This document shows, in pieces, positions 16,855 through 25,064 of a stretch of DNA of 64,000 nucleotides. Below the pieces are notes generated by a model. The model did no database searches. It worked only from the letters and a program-made list of their open reading frames with translations, and was not told the origin of the DNA. The stretch is taken from the NCBI RefSeq assembly GCF_900323885.1, contig NZ_OOHJ01000018.1, positions 4,079,001-4,143,000 of the forward strand, given 5' to 3'. This DNA is from [Actinomadura] parvosata subsp. kistnae (GTDB lineage Bacteria; Actinomycetota; Actinomycetes; Streptosporangiales; Streptosporangiaceae). Both the position numbers and the translations under genes were made by a program. Position 1 is the first letter of the stretch, and each line of letters begins with the position of its first letter.

Positions 16855-18225
16855 TCAGAGGCGGCCGGCGGCCTTCAGGGCGAGGTAGGCGTCCGCGAGC
16901 GCGGGCGCGATGTCGTCCGGGGGCGCGTCCACGACCTCGACCCCGTGCCGTCGCAGCCGGGCCGTGATGCGGCGGCGCCCGAGCTGGGCCTGTTCGGCCG
17001 CCGCCGCGTCGTACACCTCGTCGGCCGACCCGCGCCGCCCCGACATGGCGGCCACGGAGGGGTCGGAGACGCCGGCCACCAGGACGAGGTGGCGGGAGGA
17101 GAGTTGCGGCAGGACGGGCATGAGGCCCTCGTCCATGGCGGCCGGGTTGAGGTCTGTGAGGAGCACGACGAGGCAGCGGCGCTTGGCCCGCGACAGGATG
17201 GCGGCCACCATGCCTTGGGAGTCGGCCTCGACCAGCTCCGCCTCGATCGGCGCCATCACGTTGACCAGCGACGACAGCAGCTCGGTGCGGGAGGCGCCGC
17301 TCACCCAGGCGCGTACGGCGCGGTCGTGGGCGAGGAAGTCGACCTGGTCGCCGGCTCGGGCGGCCAGGGCGGCGAGCAGGAGGGCGGCGTCCATGGACCA
17401 GTCGAGGCGCGGCCAGCCGGGCGCGGGCCGGGGGTCGGGCCGCAGGAACAGGCCGCCGCCGGCTTCGGCGCCCGCCATGGGGATCGGCGCGGCGCCCACG
17501 CGTCCGGCGGAGGTGCGGCCGGTGTCGAGGACGATCAGGACGCGGCGGTCGCGTTCGGGCCGCCAGGTGCGGACGACGACGTCGTGGCGGCGCGCGGTGG
17601 CCCGCCAGTCGATGGAGCGCACGTCGTCGCCCACCACGTACTCGCGCAGGGAGTCGAACTCGGTGCCCTGGCCGCGGACGAGCGCCGGGTGCTGCCCGTC
17701 GAGCTCGCGCAGCCGGGCCAGCCGGGAGGGCAGGTGCTTGCGCGACAGGAACGGCGGCAGCACGCGCACGGTCCAGGGGGCCTGGTGGTTGCCCTGGCGG
17801 GCGGCCAGGCCGAGCGGGCCGCGCGAGCGTACGGTGATCGCCACGGAGGAGCGGTCGCCGCGCCTGGTCGGCGTGAGCGTGACGATGATCTTGCGGCGCT
17901 CGCCGGCGGGCACGTCCAGCTCGGCGACCCGGGGGTGCACGCCGGCCGAGGGCGGCCAGGCGTCCCTGAGCAGGCCGCGGACGCGCCGGCGGCCCGGGTT
18001 CTCGACCACGAGCTCGATCGTGGCCTGCTGGCCGAGCCGTACCAGCGTGTCGCCGGAGCGGTGGAAGCGCAGCGGCTGCACGGCGCCCGCGAACACCAGG
18101 TCCACCACGATCGCGGCGGCCAGCAGCAGGCAGACCCCGGCCAGCGCGGCGCCGGGCTGGGGCGCGAACAGCACCACCACGATCCCGACGGCCGCGACCA
18201 GCCCGGCCCGTCCGGTCAGAGCCAT
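16855..18225 (-). CDS. DUF58 domain protein
   Basis: The 456-residue protein has two N-terminal hydrophobic segments (about 5-45), then a beta-rich region and the DUF58/vWA-like core with the family signature EFDSLREYVVGDDVRSIDW at about 200-218 and VLIVLDTG (MIDAS-like) at about 242-249. DUF58 proteins work with MoxR ATPases, probably as chaperone-like partners for envelope assembly. It is last in the leftward operon that starts at 22350, 61 bp after moxR. Confidence 0.9.
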   Translation of the reverse strand: MALTGRAGLVAAVGIVVVLFAPQPGAALAGVCLLLAAAIVVDLVFAGAVQPLRFHRSGDTLVRLGQQATIELVVENPGRRRVRGLLRDAWPPSAGVHPRVAELDVPAGERRKIIVTLTPTRRGDRSSVAITVRSRGPLGLAARQGNHQAPWTVRVLPPFLSRKHLPSRLARLRELDGQHPALVRGQGTEFDSLREYVVGDDVRSIDWRATARRHDVVVRTWRPERDRRVLIVLDTGRTSAGRVGAAPIPMAGAEAGGGLFLRPDPRPAPGWPRLDWSMDAALLLAALAARAGDQVDFLAHDRAVRAWVSGASRTELLSSLVNVMAPIEAELVEADSQGMVAAILSRAKRRCLVVLLTDLNPAAMDEGLMPVLPQLSSRHLVLVAGVSDPSVAAMSGRRGSADEVYDAAAAEQAQLGRRRITARLRRHGVEVVDAPPDDIAPALADAYLALKAAGRL

Positions 18226-18286
18226 CCCCGCACCCCGCTTCCCGAGAAGCCTCCCGCGCCCACCGCCAGACCTTCCAGGACGGACA

Positions 18287-19282
18287 TCAGCGGGGGACCG
18301 GGACCGAGGCCAGGATGCCGTCGAGCAGGCCGTCGGCGGTCGCCCCCTCCAGCTCGGCCTCGGGCCGGAGCTGCACGCGGTGCCGCAGCGCGGGCCGGGC
18401 CAGCGCCTTCACGTCGTCGGGCGTGACGTACGGACGCCCGGACAGCCATGCCCACGCCCGCGAGGCCGCCAGCAGCGCCGTGGCGCCCCGCGGCGACACG
18501 CCGAGCTGCAGCGACGGGGAGCTCCGGGTGGCGCGGGCGACGTCCACGATGTAGCCGAGCACTTCGGGCGCCACGTGCACCTTCGCGGCCGCCTCCCGGC
18601 CCGCCGCGAGGTCCTCCGCCGAGGCGACGGCCTTGATCTCGGACAGGTCGCGCGGGTCGAAGCCGCGCGCGTGCCGGTCGAGCACGGAGATCTCCTGCTC
18701 GCGCGGCGGCAGCGGCACGGTCAGCTTGAGCAGGAACCGGTCGAGCTGGGCTTCGGGGAGCTGGTAGGTGCCTTCGTACTCGACGGGGTTCTGGGTGGCG
18801 CACACGACGAACGGGTCGGGCAGCTCGCGGGCCGCGCCCTCGACGCTGACCTGCCGCTCCTCCATGGCCTCCAGCAGCGCCGCCTGCGTCTTGGGGGGCG
18901 TGCGGTTGATCTCGTCGGCGAGCAGCAGGTTCGTGAAGACGGGGCCCTCGCGGAACTCGAACTCCGCGGTCTTCGCGTCGTAGATCAGCGACCCGGTGAC
19001 GTCGCCCGGCATCAGGTCGGGGGTGAACTGCACCCGCTTGAAGTCGAGCGACAGCGCCGAGGCCAGCGTGCGGACCATCAGGGTCTTGGCCACGCCCGGC
19101 ACGCCTTCGAGCAGCACGTGCCCCCGGCACAGCAGCGCGATGACCAGCCCGGTCACGACGGCGTCCTGCCCGACGACGGCCTTGGCCACCTCGGCGCGCA
19201 GCGCGCCCAGCGCCTCCCGCGCGGAGTCGCCGTTGCCCACGGGGCCGCCGGTCGGCACCCGGTATGTCTCATCAGAGTTCAC
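18287..19282 (-). CDS. MoxR family AAA+ ATPase
   Basis: The 331-residue AAA-3 ATPase has Walker A GVPGVAKT (about 61-68), Walker B LLADEINR (about 124-131), a sensor region QNPVEYEGTYQLPEAQLDRF, and a C-terminal lid with VSPRGATALL. MoxR proteins act as chaperones that insert metals or mature protein complexes, usually with a DUF58 partner, which follows directly. The GTG start overlaps the DUF4350 gene by 11 bp, showing tight operon packing. Confidence 0.93.
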   Translation of the reverse strand: MNSDETYRVPTGGPVGNGDSAREALGALRAEVAKAVVGQDAVVTGLVIALLCRGHVLLEGVPGVAKTLMVRTLASALSLDFKRVQFTPDLMPGDVTGSLIYDAKTAEFEFREGPVFTNLLLADEINRTPPKTQAALLEAMEERQVSVEGAARELPDPFVVCATQNPVEYEGTYQLPEAQLDRFLLKLTVPLPPREQEISVLDRHARGFDPRDLSEIKAVASAEDLAAGREAAAKVHVAPEVLGYIVDVARATRSSPSLQLGVSPRGATALLAASRAWAWLSGRPYVTPDDVKALARPALRHRVQLRPEAELEGATADGLLDGILASVPVPR

Positions 19283-20450
19283 TGATCTGCCTCTCCATGA
19301 AGTCCAGATATCCGGCCAGCCCGACGAGCCCCGCGTCGTCCGCCGGTGGCGGGCCGTAGAGCGCGGCGCCGACCTGCTGCGCGTCCTGTCCGGTACGGGC
19401 GGCGAGCGCCGCGACGATCTCGTGGCGGCCCGCGCCGGACGCCAGCCCCAGCCTGGGGGTGAGCCGGTCGATCGTGCCGGCGCGCAGCGCGTCGGCCGCG
19501 CGTTCCCTGGCGCGCCTGGCCCGGTAGAGCCGGCCGCGCCCTTCGACGGTCTCGGAGGCCCTGACGATGACCGGCAGCTTCTCGGTCACGACGGGGCCGA
19601 GCCGCCGGCCGCGCCAGAACGCGGTGACGATCACGGCGATGATCGCCATGTAGACGGCCCAGCGGATGTTGCCGGGCATCAGGTCGTACATCGACTTTCC
19701 GCGCTCGCCCGGCAGGTCGAGCGGGGGCGGCGTGGCGGGGCGGACGAGCCAGGTGACGGGCTTGCCGGTGCCGATGAGGTTGAGGGCGAGCGCGGCGTTG
19801 CCGTCCTCGGCCAGGCGCTGGTTCGTCATGAAGCCGCCGTCGCCGACGACGGTGATGACGCCGCTCGCGTACGGGAAGCTGACCAGCGTGTGCCCGTCGC
19901 CGGCCGGGTAGCAGGCGGTGGCGCCCGACGGGCCGCGCAGCGAGAGGCCGCCCAGGTAGGCGCTGCCGGCGGCGGTGGCGGCGGGCAGCGCGCACTCGGG
20001 CTCGCGCGAGCGCGTCCTGGCTTGTTCGGGCTCGGTGCGGACGCCGGGGGCGAGCGCCTCCAGGCCCAGGACGCCGCCGACGATCACGCGGTCGCCGGGG
20101 ATCCTGGCCAGGGCGAGCTCGTCGACGTAGGTGGTGTCGGTGACCAGCAGCAGCCGGTTGCCCGTGGCGGCCTTGGCGGCGGCGGCCTCGACGGAGTCGA
20201 CCCGGTCGACGGTGACGCCGCGGTCGCGCAGCAGCTCGGCCAGCGCTTTGGAGCCGGACAGCGAGGTGTCGTCGGGGTCGAGGTAGCGGGCGGGTGCCGG
20301 CGCGGGGCCGAGCAGCACGCCCAGGACGGCGATGAGCACGACGAGCCCGCCCAGGAGCACGATCATCCGGCTGGAGCGCCAGGCGGAGCGGGCGGTGGGG
20401 GAGGTCGGGTAGGACTGCCCGGGCGGCGACTGGGGGGCGGCGACGCTCAT
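19272..20450 (-). CDS. DUF4350 domain membrane protein
   Basis: The 392-residue protein has one N-terminal membrane helix (about 29-48), an extracytoplasmic domain of DUF4350 type (DPDDTSLSGSKALAELLRDRGVTV near 58-82), a second membrane helix near residue 265-283 and a cytosolic C-terminal region. Function is unknown. It lies between DUF4129 and MoxR genes with a 4-bp start overlap (ATGA) upstream and an 11-bp overlap downstream, so it is part of a membrane complex operon. Confidence 0.85.
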   Translation of the reverse strand: MSVAAPQSPPGQSYPTSPTARSAWRSSRMIVLLGGLVVLIAVLGVLLGPAPAPARYLDPDDTSLSGSKALAELLRDRGVTVDRVDSVEAAAAKAATGNRLLLVTDTTYVDELALARIPGDRVIVGGVLGLEALAPGVRTEPEQARTRSREPECALPAATAAGSAYLGGLSLRGPSGATACYPAGDGHTLVSFPYASGVITVVGDGGFMTNQRLAEDGNAALALNLIGTGKPVTWLVRPATPPPLDLPGERGKSMYDLMPGNIRWAVYMAIIAVIVTAFWRGRRLGPVVTEKLPVIVRASETVEGRGRLYRARRARERAADALRAGTIDRLTPRLGLASGAGRHEIVAALAARTGQDAQQVGAALYGPPPADDAGLVGLAGYLDFMERQISEL

Positions 20451-21079
20451 GCGCGGCCCTCGCCCGCCGCGGTCGCGAGCGGCACCGGGCGGGCCTGGCG
20501 CAGGCGCTCGTCGAGGCCGGTCATCGTCTCGTACGCCTCCCGCGTCCCTTCCACACCGCCGTAGGTCACGTCGTCGAACGAGCGGGCGGCGGCCGCGAGT
20601 TCCTGGGCGAACGCGGGCAGCGCTCCGGCCGCCTCGGCGGCGAGCTCGTCGGCGGTGCGTCCGGGCATGCCGTCCACCAGCGCGCGTTCCTCAAGGTCGC
20701 GGGCGATGGCGCGGAGCCGCTCCTGGACGGCCTGGGTCCAGCGGCCCTCCTGGGCCAGCCGCTCGGCCGCCTGCCGGTGCTCGGCCGCGCTGAGCGCCCG
20801 CGCGCCGAACAGCCCGCCGGGCGCCGCCGCGTTCCTGCGGGCCGTCTTGCGCAGCCGCCACACGATCAGCGCGATGATCCCGACGAGGATCAGCGTGATT
20901 ACGATGGCCGCGATGACGCCGCCCGCCGAGCCGCCGCCGGTGGCCACGTCGATGAGGTCGCCGAGGAACTGCTCGATGTACCGGTAGATCCGGTCGAACA
21001 GCGCTTCCTTCGCGTACTCGGGTTTGAGGAGCTCTTCCGCTGCCTTGCGCGCGGCCTCCTCACGGTCGATCGGGCTCAC
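20447..21079 (-). CDS. DUF4129 domain protein
   Basis: The 210-residue protein has an N-terminal cytosolic or amphipathic segment (SPIDREEAARKAAEELLKPEY), one membrane helix at about 49-72 and a C-terminal DUF4129 helical domain (ALSAAEHRQAAERLA...RSFDDVTYGG...). DUF4129 occurs fused to transglutaminase or next to MoxR/DUF58 genes. The GTG start at 21079 overlaps the upstream gene by 4 bp; the frame stays open far upstream, but there it is only antisense to or out of frame with the upstream membrane gene. Confidence 0.87.
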   Translation of the reverse strand: MSPIDREEAARKAAEELLKPEYAKEALFDRIYRYIEQFLGDLIDVATGGGSAGGVIAAIVITLILVGIIALIVWRLRKTARRNAAAPGGLFGARALSAAEHRQAAERLAQEGRWTQAVQERLRAIARDLEERALVDGMPGRTADELAAEAAGALPAFAQELAAAARSFDDVTYGGVEGTREAYETMTGLDERLRQARPVPLATAAGEGRA

Positions 21080-22350
21080 GACCTGGCGGAGTTCGACGGG
21101 TGCCACAGCTCGTCGGCGGAGGCGTGCACCCAGCCCTGGCGCTGCTGCTCGATGGCCGCCGTCTGCAGCACGAGGTCGAACGCCTCGCTGCGCATGCGGC
21201 GGTCGGCGTACAGGAGGCCGGAGACGCCCGCCTCGAACGGGTAGGTGAACATCGACCCGAGCGTGCCGCCGATCGCGATCAGCACGGCCGAGACGATGGG
21301 CGTGGCCGCGCCCGCCCCGAACATCCCGAACATCGTGCCCGCCAGCGTGAACGGCAGCGTCAGCAGGCCCGCGACGAGGCCGACGAGGACGGAGGTGAGC
21401 AGCAGGATGCCGAACACCCGCCAGAAGTCGCCGCTCACCAGGTGCCACGAGCGGCGCATCGCGTCGACCGGGCCGCGCCCCTCGAGGACCACGGCCGGCG
21501 AGGCGAACGCGAAGCGCGTCCTGAAGAACAGGTAGTAGGCGAGGTAGACGACGATGAACACCAGCGTCAGCCCGAGCAGCCAGAGGCCGGACTCGGGGCC
21601 GGAGGCGTTCATGGCGATCGCCACCAGGAGCAGCACGAAGACGACCAGCGGCACGATCATGATGGCGGCCATCATGCCCACCACCCCGAACAGCGCGGGG
21701 ACCCGCCCCTTGACGAGCTGCCACGCCTCGCCGGCGCTGATGTTGCCGCCGAAGACGGCCCGGCCGAGTATGCGGGTCAGCACGCCGGTCAGCAGCGTGA
21801 CGACGACGAACGAGATCGCGGAGGAGATGATCGTGGGGGCGTACTGGCCGAGGATGCCGGAGACGCTGTAGAGCTCGCTCTCGGCGGCGGCGATGGTCTC
21901 GGGGTCGTCGAGCGGGCTGGGCAGGGCGTCGAGGAGGAACGCCTGCCCGATGGCCACCGGCACGGAGGCGAGCAGGGCGGCCACGGCCGACAGGCCGAGC
22001 ACGGCCTTCGGGTTGCTGCGGATCAGCTTGATCGTGCCGTCGAGAATGTCGCCGAGGCCCAGCGGGCGCAGCGGGATGATGCCGGGGCGCAGCGCGGGCG
22101 GCGGCATATGGCCATATCCGGGCTGTTGCTGTTGATAGGGCGGATATGGTGTTTGTGGCCCGGGTCCGTAAGGCGCCTGCTGGGGCTGGGGCGGCGGGGG
22201 TGGTTGCTGCCCGTACGGCTGGCCGTAAGGCACCTGCTGTTGCGCGCCGGGCGCGGTCCACGGGGAGGCCGGCGGGGCGCTGTAGGGCGGGGGCTGCTCG
22301 GCCGACCAGCCTGATGGCGTCTCGGGCGTGGGACCGTGACCGTCTGACAT
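21076..22350 (-). CDS. Polytopic membrane protein with Pro/Gln/Tyr-rich N-terminus
   Basis: The 424-residue protein has a disordered N-terminal 90 residues rich in PYGQPYGQQPPPPP-type repeats, then LGLGDILDGTIKLIRSNPKAVLGL and about six membrane segments, resembling the glycerophosphoryl diester phosphodiesterase membrane-domain family. Its role is unknown. It is first in the leftward operon leading to DUF4129, DUF4350, MoxR and DUF58, and divergent from mtrA. I chose the ATG at 22350 (MSDGHGPTPE) over longer in-frame options because the family begins there. Confidence 0.82.
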   Translation of the reverse strand: MSDGHGPTPETPSGWSAEQPPPYSAPPASPWTAPGAQQQVPYGQPYGQQPPPPPQPQQAPYGPGPQTPYPPYQQQQPGYGHMPPPALRPGIIPLRPLGLGDILDGTIKLIRSNPKAVLGLSAVAALLASVPVAIGQAFLLDALPSPLDDPETIAAAESELYSVSGILGQYAPTIISSAISFVVVTLLTGVLTRILGRAVFGGNISAGEAWQLVKGRVPALFGVVGMMAAIMIVPLVVFVLLLVAIAMNASGPESGLWLLGLTLVFIVVYLAYYLFFRTRFAFASPAVVLEGRGPVDAMRRSWHLVSGDFWRVFGILLLTSVLVGLVAGLLTLPFTLAGTMFGMFGAGAATPIVSAVLIAIGGTLGSMFTYPFEAGVSGLLYADRRMRSEAFDLVLQTAAIEQQRQGWVHASADELWHPSNSARS

Positions 22351-22619
22351 ATCCCAATCCTGGCACGGTGGGCGGGGCATTGGTGTCACAGAGAGGATTC
22401 GCCGCATCATCTTGCCCGCATTCACGGAGGAATCCGGGCAAGGTTCGCGTCCGGGGATGGCCGAAAGTCGCTCCGTTACCGCAGACTGAGATTGCGGTCG
22501 CGGGGGCGGACCTAAAATTCGCCTTTTGCAGGGCTCAGGTCACACTCATGGGGCAACCAAGGGTAACCTTCAGCGATCGTGCGGGTATGTCCCACAATGC
22601 GTAGAACGAATGAGGGGCC

Positions 22620-23297
22620 ATGAAAGGTCGCGTGCTGGTCGTCGACGACGACGCCGCTCTCGCCGAGATGCTGGGGATCGTGCTGCGAGGGGAAGGCTTC
22701 GAGCCGTCATTTGTCTCCGACGGCGACAAGGCCCTCGACGCGTTCCGGGATACACGCCCGGACCTGGTGCTGCTCGACCTGATGCTGCCGGGGGCCGACG
22801 GCATCGACGTCGCGCGCAGGATCAGGGCGGAGTCGGGGGGTCCCATCGTCATGCTCACCGCCAAGAGCGACACGATCGACGTCGTGCTCGGTCTGGAGTC
22901 GGGCGCCGACGACTACATCGTCAAGCCGTTCAAGCCGAAGGAGCTGGTGGCCAGGGTGCGGGCGCGGCTGCGCCGTACCGACGAGCCCACCCCCGAGATC
23001 CTGCAGATCGGTGACATCACCATCGACGTGGCCGGCCACTCGGTCAAGCGCGGCGAGGAGACGATCAACCTCACGCCGCTCGAGTTCGACCTGCTGGTGG
23101 CGCTGGCCCGCAAGCCGCGCCAGGTGTTCACCCGCGAAGTCCTGCTGGAGCAGGTGTGGGGCTACCGGCACGCGGCCGACACCCGGCTGGTCAACGTGCA
23201 CGTGCAGCGGCTCCGCGCCAAGATCGAGAAGGACCCCGAGCACCCCGAGATCGTCGTGACCGTGCGCGGCGTGGGCTACAAAGCCGGTCCCGCCTAA
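22620..23297 (+). CDS. mtrA: Two-component response regulator MtrA
   Basis: The 225-residue OmpR/PhoB-type regulator has receiver residues D9-D11, phosphoacceptor D53 (LVLLDLMLPG), T80 and K102, and a C-terminal winged helix with LTPLEFDLLVALARKP and RGVGYKAGP. MtrA controls cell-wall turnover, division and development genes in actinobacteria. It is followed by mtrB and lpqB, the standard three-gene unit. The 5' region has GGTCAC (22539) and GGTAAC (22562), which could be part of an autoregulatory site. GAGGGG precedes the ATG. Confidence 0.97.
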   Translation: MKGRVLVVDDDAALAEMLGIVLRGEGFEPSFVSDGDKALDAFRDTRPDLVLLDLMLPGADGIDVARRIRAESGGPIVMLTAKSDTIDVVLGLESGADDYIVKPFKPKELVARVRARLRRTDEPTPEILQIGDITIDVAGHSVKRGEETINLTPLEFDLLVALARKPRQVFTREVLLEQVWGYRHAADTRLVNVHVQRLRAKIEKDPEHPEIVVTVRGVGYKAGPA

Positions 23298-23315
23298 CCC
23301 TCGCCCCACCCGGCC

Positions 23316-25064
23316 GTGCCCCCGACGAAGAAGAAGAGAACCCGCAGACGGACGCTCCGCCAGATTCTCGGCGGCGTCCGCCGGCGGCTTCGCCGTGCCG
23401 CCGGCCGCACTCGCAGCGTCTGGCGGCGCTCGCTCCAGCTCCAGGTGGTCACCAGCACGCTGGTGATCTCCGTGATCGTCGTCGTGGTGCTCGGCACGTT
23501 CCTGTTCCAGCAGATCAACAAGTCGGTCGTGGAGAGCAGCCAGCGCTCGGCCGCCAGCGAGGCGTTCGCCGACCGGCTGCAGATCGCCGACGCGCTGGCC
23601 CCCGAGACCGACGACCCCGCCAAGCAGGCCGACGGCGGCAAGCAGGGCTCGGGCAACGCGCTCGACGAGGTCATGGACACCGTCACCGGCTCCGGCGAGA
23701 ACGGCTCCGAGAAGCGCTACGAGGTGCTGGTGCTCAACCGCACCACCCCCGGCCAGTCGCGGGCCTCGGGCAGCGTCGTGGCCGACAACGTGCCGCAGTC
23801 GCTGCGGCTGACGCTCAAACGCAACATCGACGCGTACAAGTTCGACGACGTCAGCGGCACCATCCAGGCGATCAGGTTCCGTGGCGAGAGCCAGCCCAGG
23901 CTGACGTACGTGGTCGGCGGCATCGTGCACCTGACCACCAACGGCCGCACGTACGAGGTGTACCACTTCTTCCCCTTCGACGACGAAGAGGAGCTGCTGT
24001 CCAACGTCCGGCTGGCCATCGTCGTCGTCGGCCTCGGGCTCGTGCTGCTGCTGGCCGCGATCGCGTACCTGGTCGCCCGGCAGGTCGTCACCCCCGTCCG
24101 GCTGGCCCGCCAGGCCGCCGAGCGCCTCGCCTCCGGCAAGCTCGACGAGCGGCTCAAGGTACGCGGCGAGGACGACCTCGCCCGGCTGGCGAACTCGTTC
24201 AACGAGATGGCCGCCAACCTCGCACTCAAGATCCACCAGCTTGAGGAGCTCTCCCAGGTGCAGCGGCAGTTCGTCTCCGACGTCTCCCACGAGCTGCGCA
24301 CGCCGCTCACCACCGTCCGCATGGCCGCCGACCTGCTGTACGACGCCCGCGAGGACTTCGAGCCGATGGCCGCCCGATCGGCCGAGCTCATGCAGGCCCA
24401 GCTCGAACGGTTCGAGTCGATGCTGGCCGACCTGCTGGAGATCAGCCGCTACGACGCCGGCGCCGCCACGCTCGACCTGGAGCCCGTCGACATCCGCGAC
24501 GTCGTGCTGCGCGCCATCGGCGACTCCGAGGCGCTGGCCGAGCGGCACTCCACCCGCTTCGAGCTGCGCCTGCCCAACGAGCCGTGCATGGCCGAGATCG
24601 ACAACCGGCGGGTCGAGCGGATCCTGCGCAACCTGCTGTTCAACGCCATCGAGCACGGGGAGGGCCGCGACATCGTGGTCACCGTCGGCGCCGACCGCGA
24701 CGCCGTGGCCGTCGCCGTCCGCGACCACGGCATCGGGCTCAAGCCCGGCGAGGACACCATGGTCTTCGACCGCTTCTGGCGGGCCGACCCGTCCCGGGCG
24801 CGCACCATCGGCGGCACCGGCCTCGGCCTGGCCATCTCCCGCGAGGACGCCGCCCTGCACGGCGGCTGGCTCCAGGCGTGGGGGCAGCCCGGCGAAGGCT
24901 CCCAGTTCAGGCTCACGCTGCCGCGCAACGCCGGCGTCGACCTGAAGGGCTCGCCGCTGTCGCTGGTGCCGCCCGAGATCGAGATGCGCCGCACCTGGCG
25001 GACCGCCATGACGCCCGTGCTGCTGCCCGCCTCCGCCGACGGGGCCGACCATGACGAGGACTAG
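23316..25064 (+). CDS. mtrB: Sensor histidine kinase MtrB
   Basis: The 582-residue membrane kinase has a basic N-terminus, a first membrane helix (about 47-68), a long extracytoplasmic domain (about 70-228), a second helix (about 230-255), and HAMP. HisKA follows with H325 in DVSHELRTPLT, and then the ATPase domain (NLLFNAIEHGEG, DHGIGLKPGE, GGTGLGLAIS). It phosphorylates MtrA. Acidic residues after HATPase (DGADHDED) close the protein. The GTG start lies 18 bp after mtrA; the end overlaps lpqB by 14 bp. Confidence 0.97.
   Translation: MPPTKKKRTRRRTLRQILGGVRRRLRRAAGRTRSVWRRSLQLQVVTSTLVISVIVVVVLGTFLFQQINKSVVESSQRSAASEAFADRLQIADALAPETDDPAKQADGGKQGSGNALDEVMDTVTGSGENGSEKRYEVLVLNRTTPGQSRASGSVVADNVPQSLRLTLKRNIDAYKFDDVSGTIQAIRFRGESQPRLTYVVGGIVHLTTNGRTYEVYHFFPFDDEEELLSNVRLAIVVVGLGLVLLLAAIAYLVARQVVTPVRLARQAAERLASGKLDERLKVRGEDDLARLANSFNEMAANLALKIHQLEELSQVQRQFVSDVSHELRTPLTTVRMAADLLYDAREDFEPMAARSAELMQAQLERFESMLADLLEISRYDAGAATLDLEPVDIRDVVLRAIGDSEALAERHSTRFELRLPNEPCMAEIDNRRVERILRNLLFNAIEHGEGRDIVVTVGADRDAVAVAVRDHGIGLKPGEDTMVFDRFWRADPSRARTIGGTGLGLAISREDAALHGGWLQAWGQPGEGSQFRLTLPRNAGVDLKGSPLSLVPPEIEMRRTWRTAMTPVLLPASADGADHDED

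Noticed and set aside
20447..22441. A 664-codon version of the DUF4129 gene
   Set aside because: The upstream part is an out-of-frame reading of the neighbouring membrane protein gene; the real start overlaps that gene's stop at 21076-21079.
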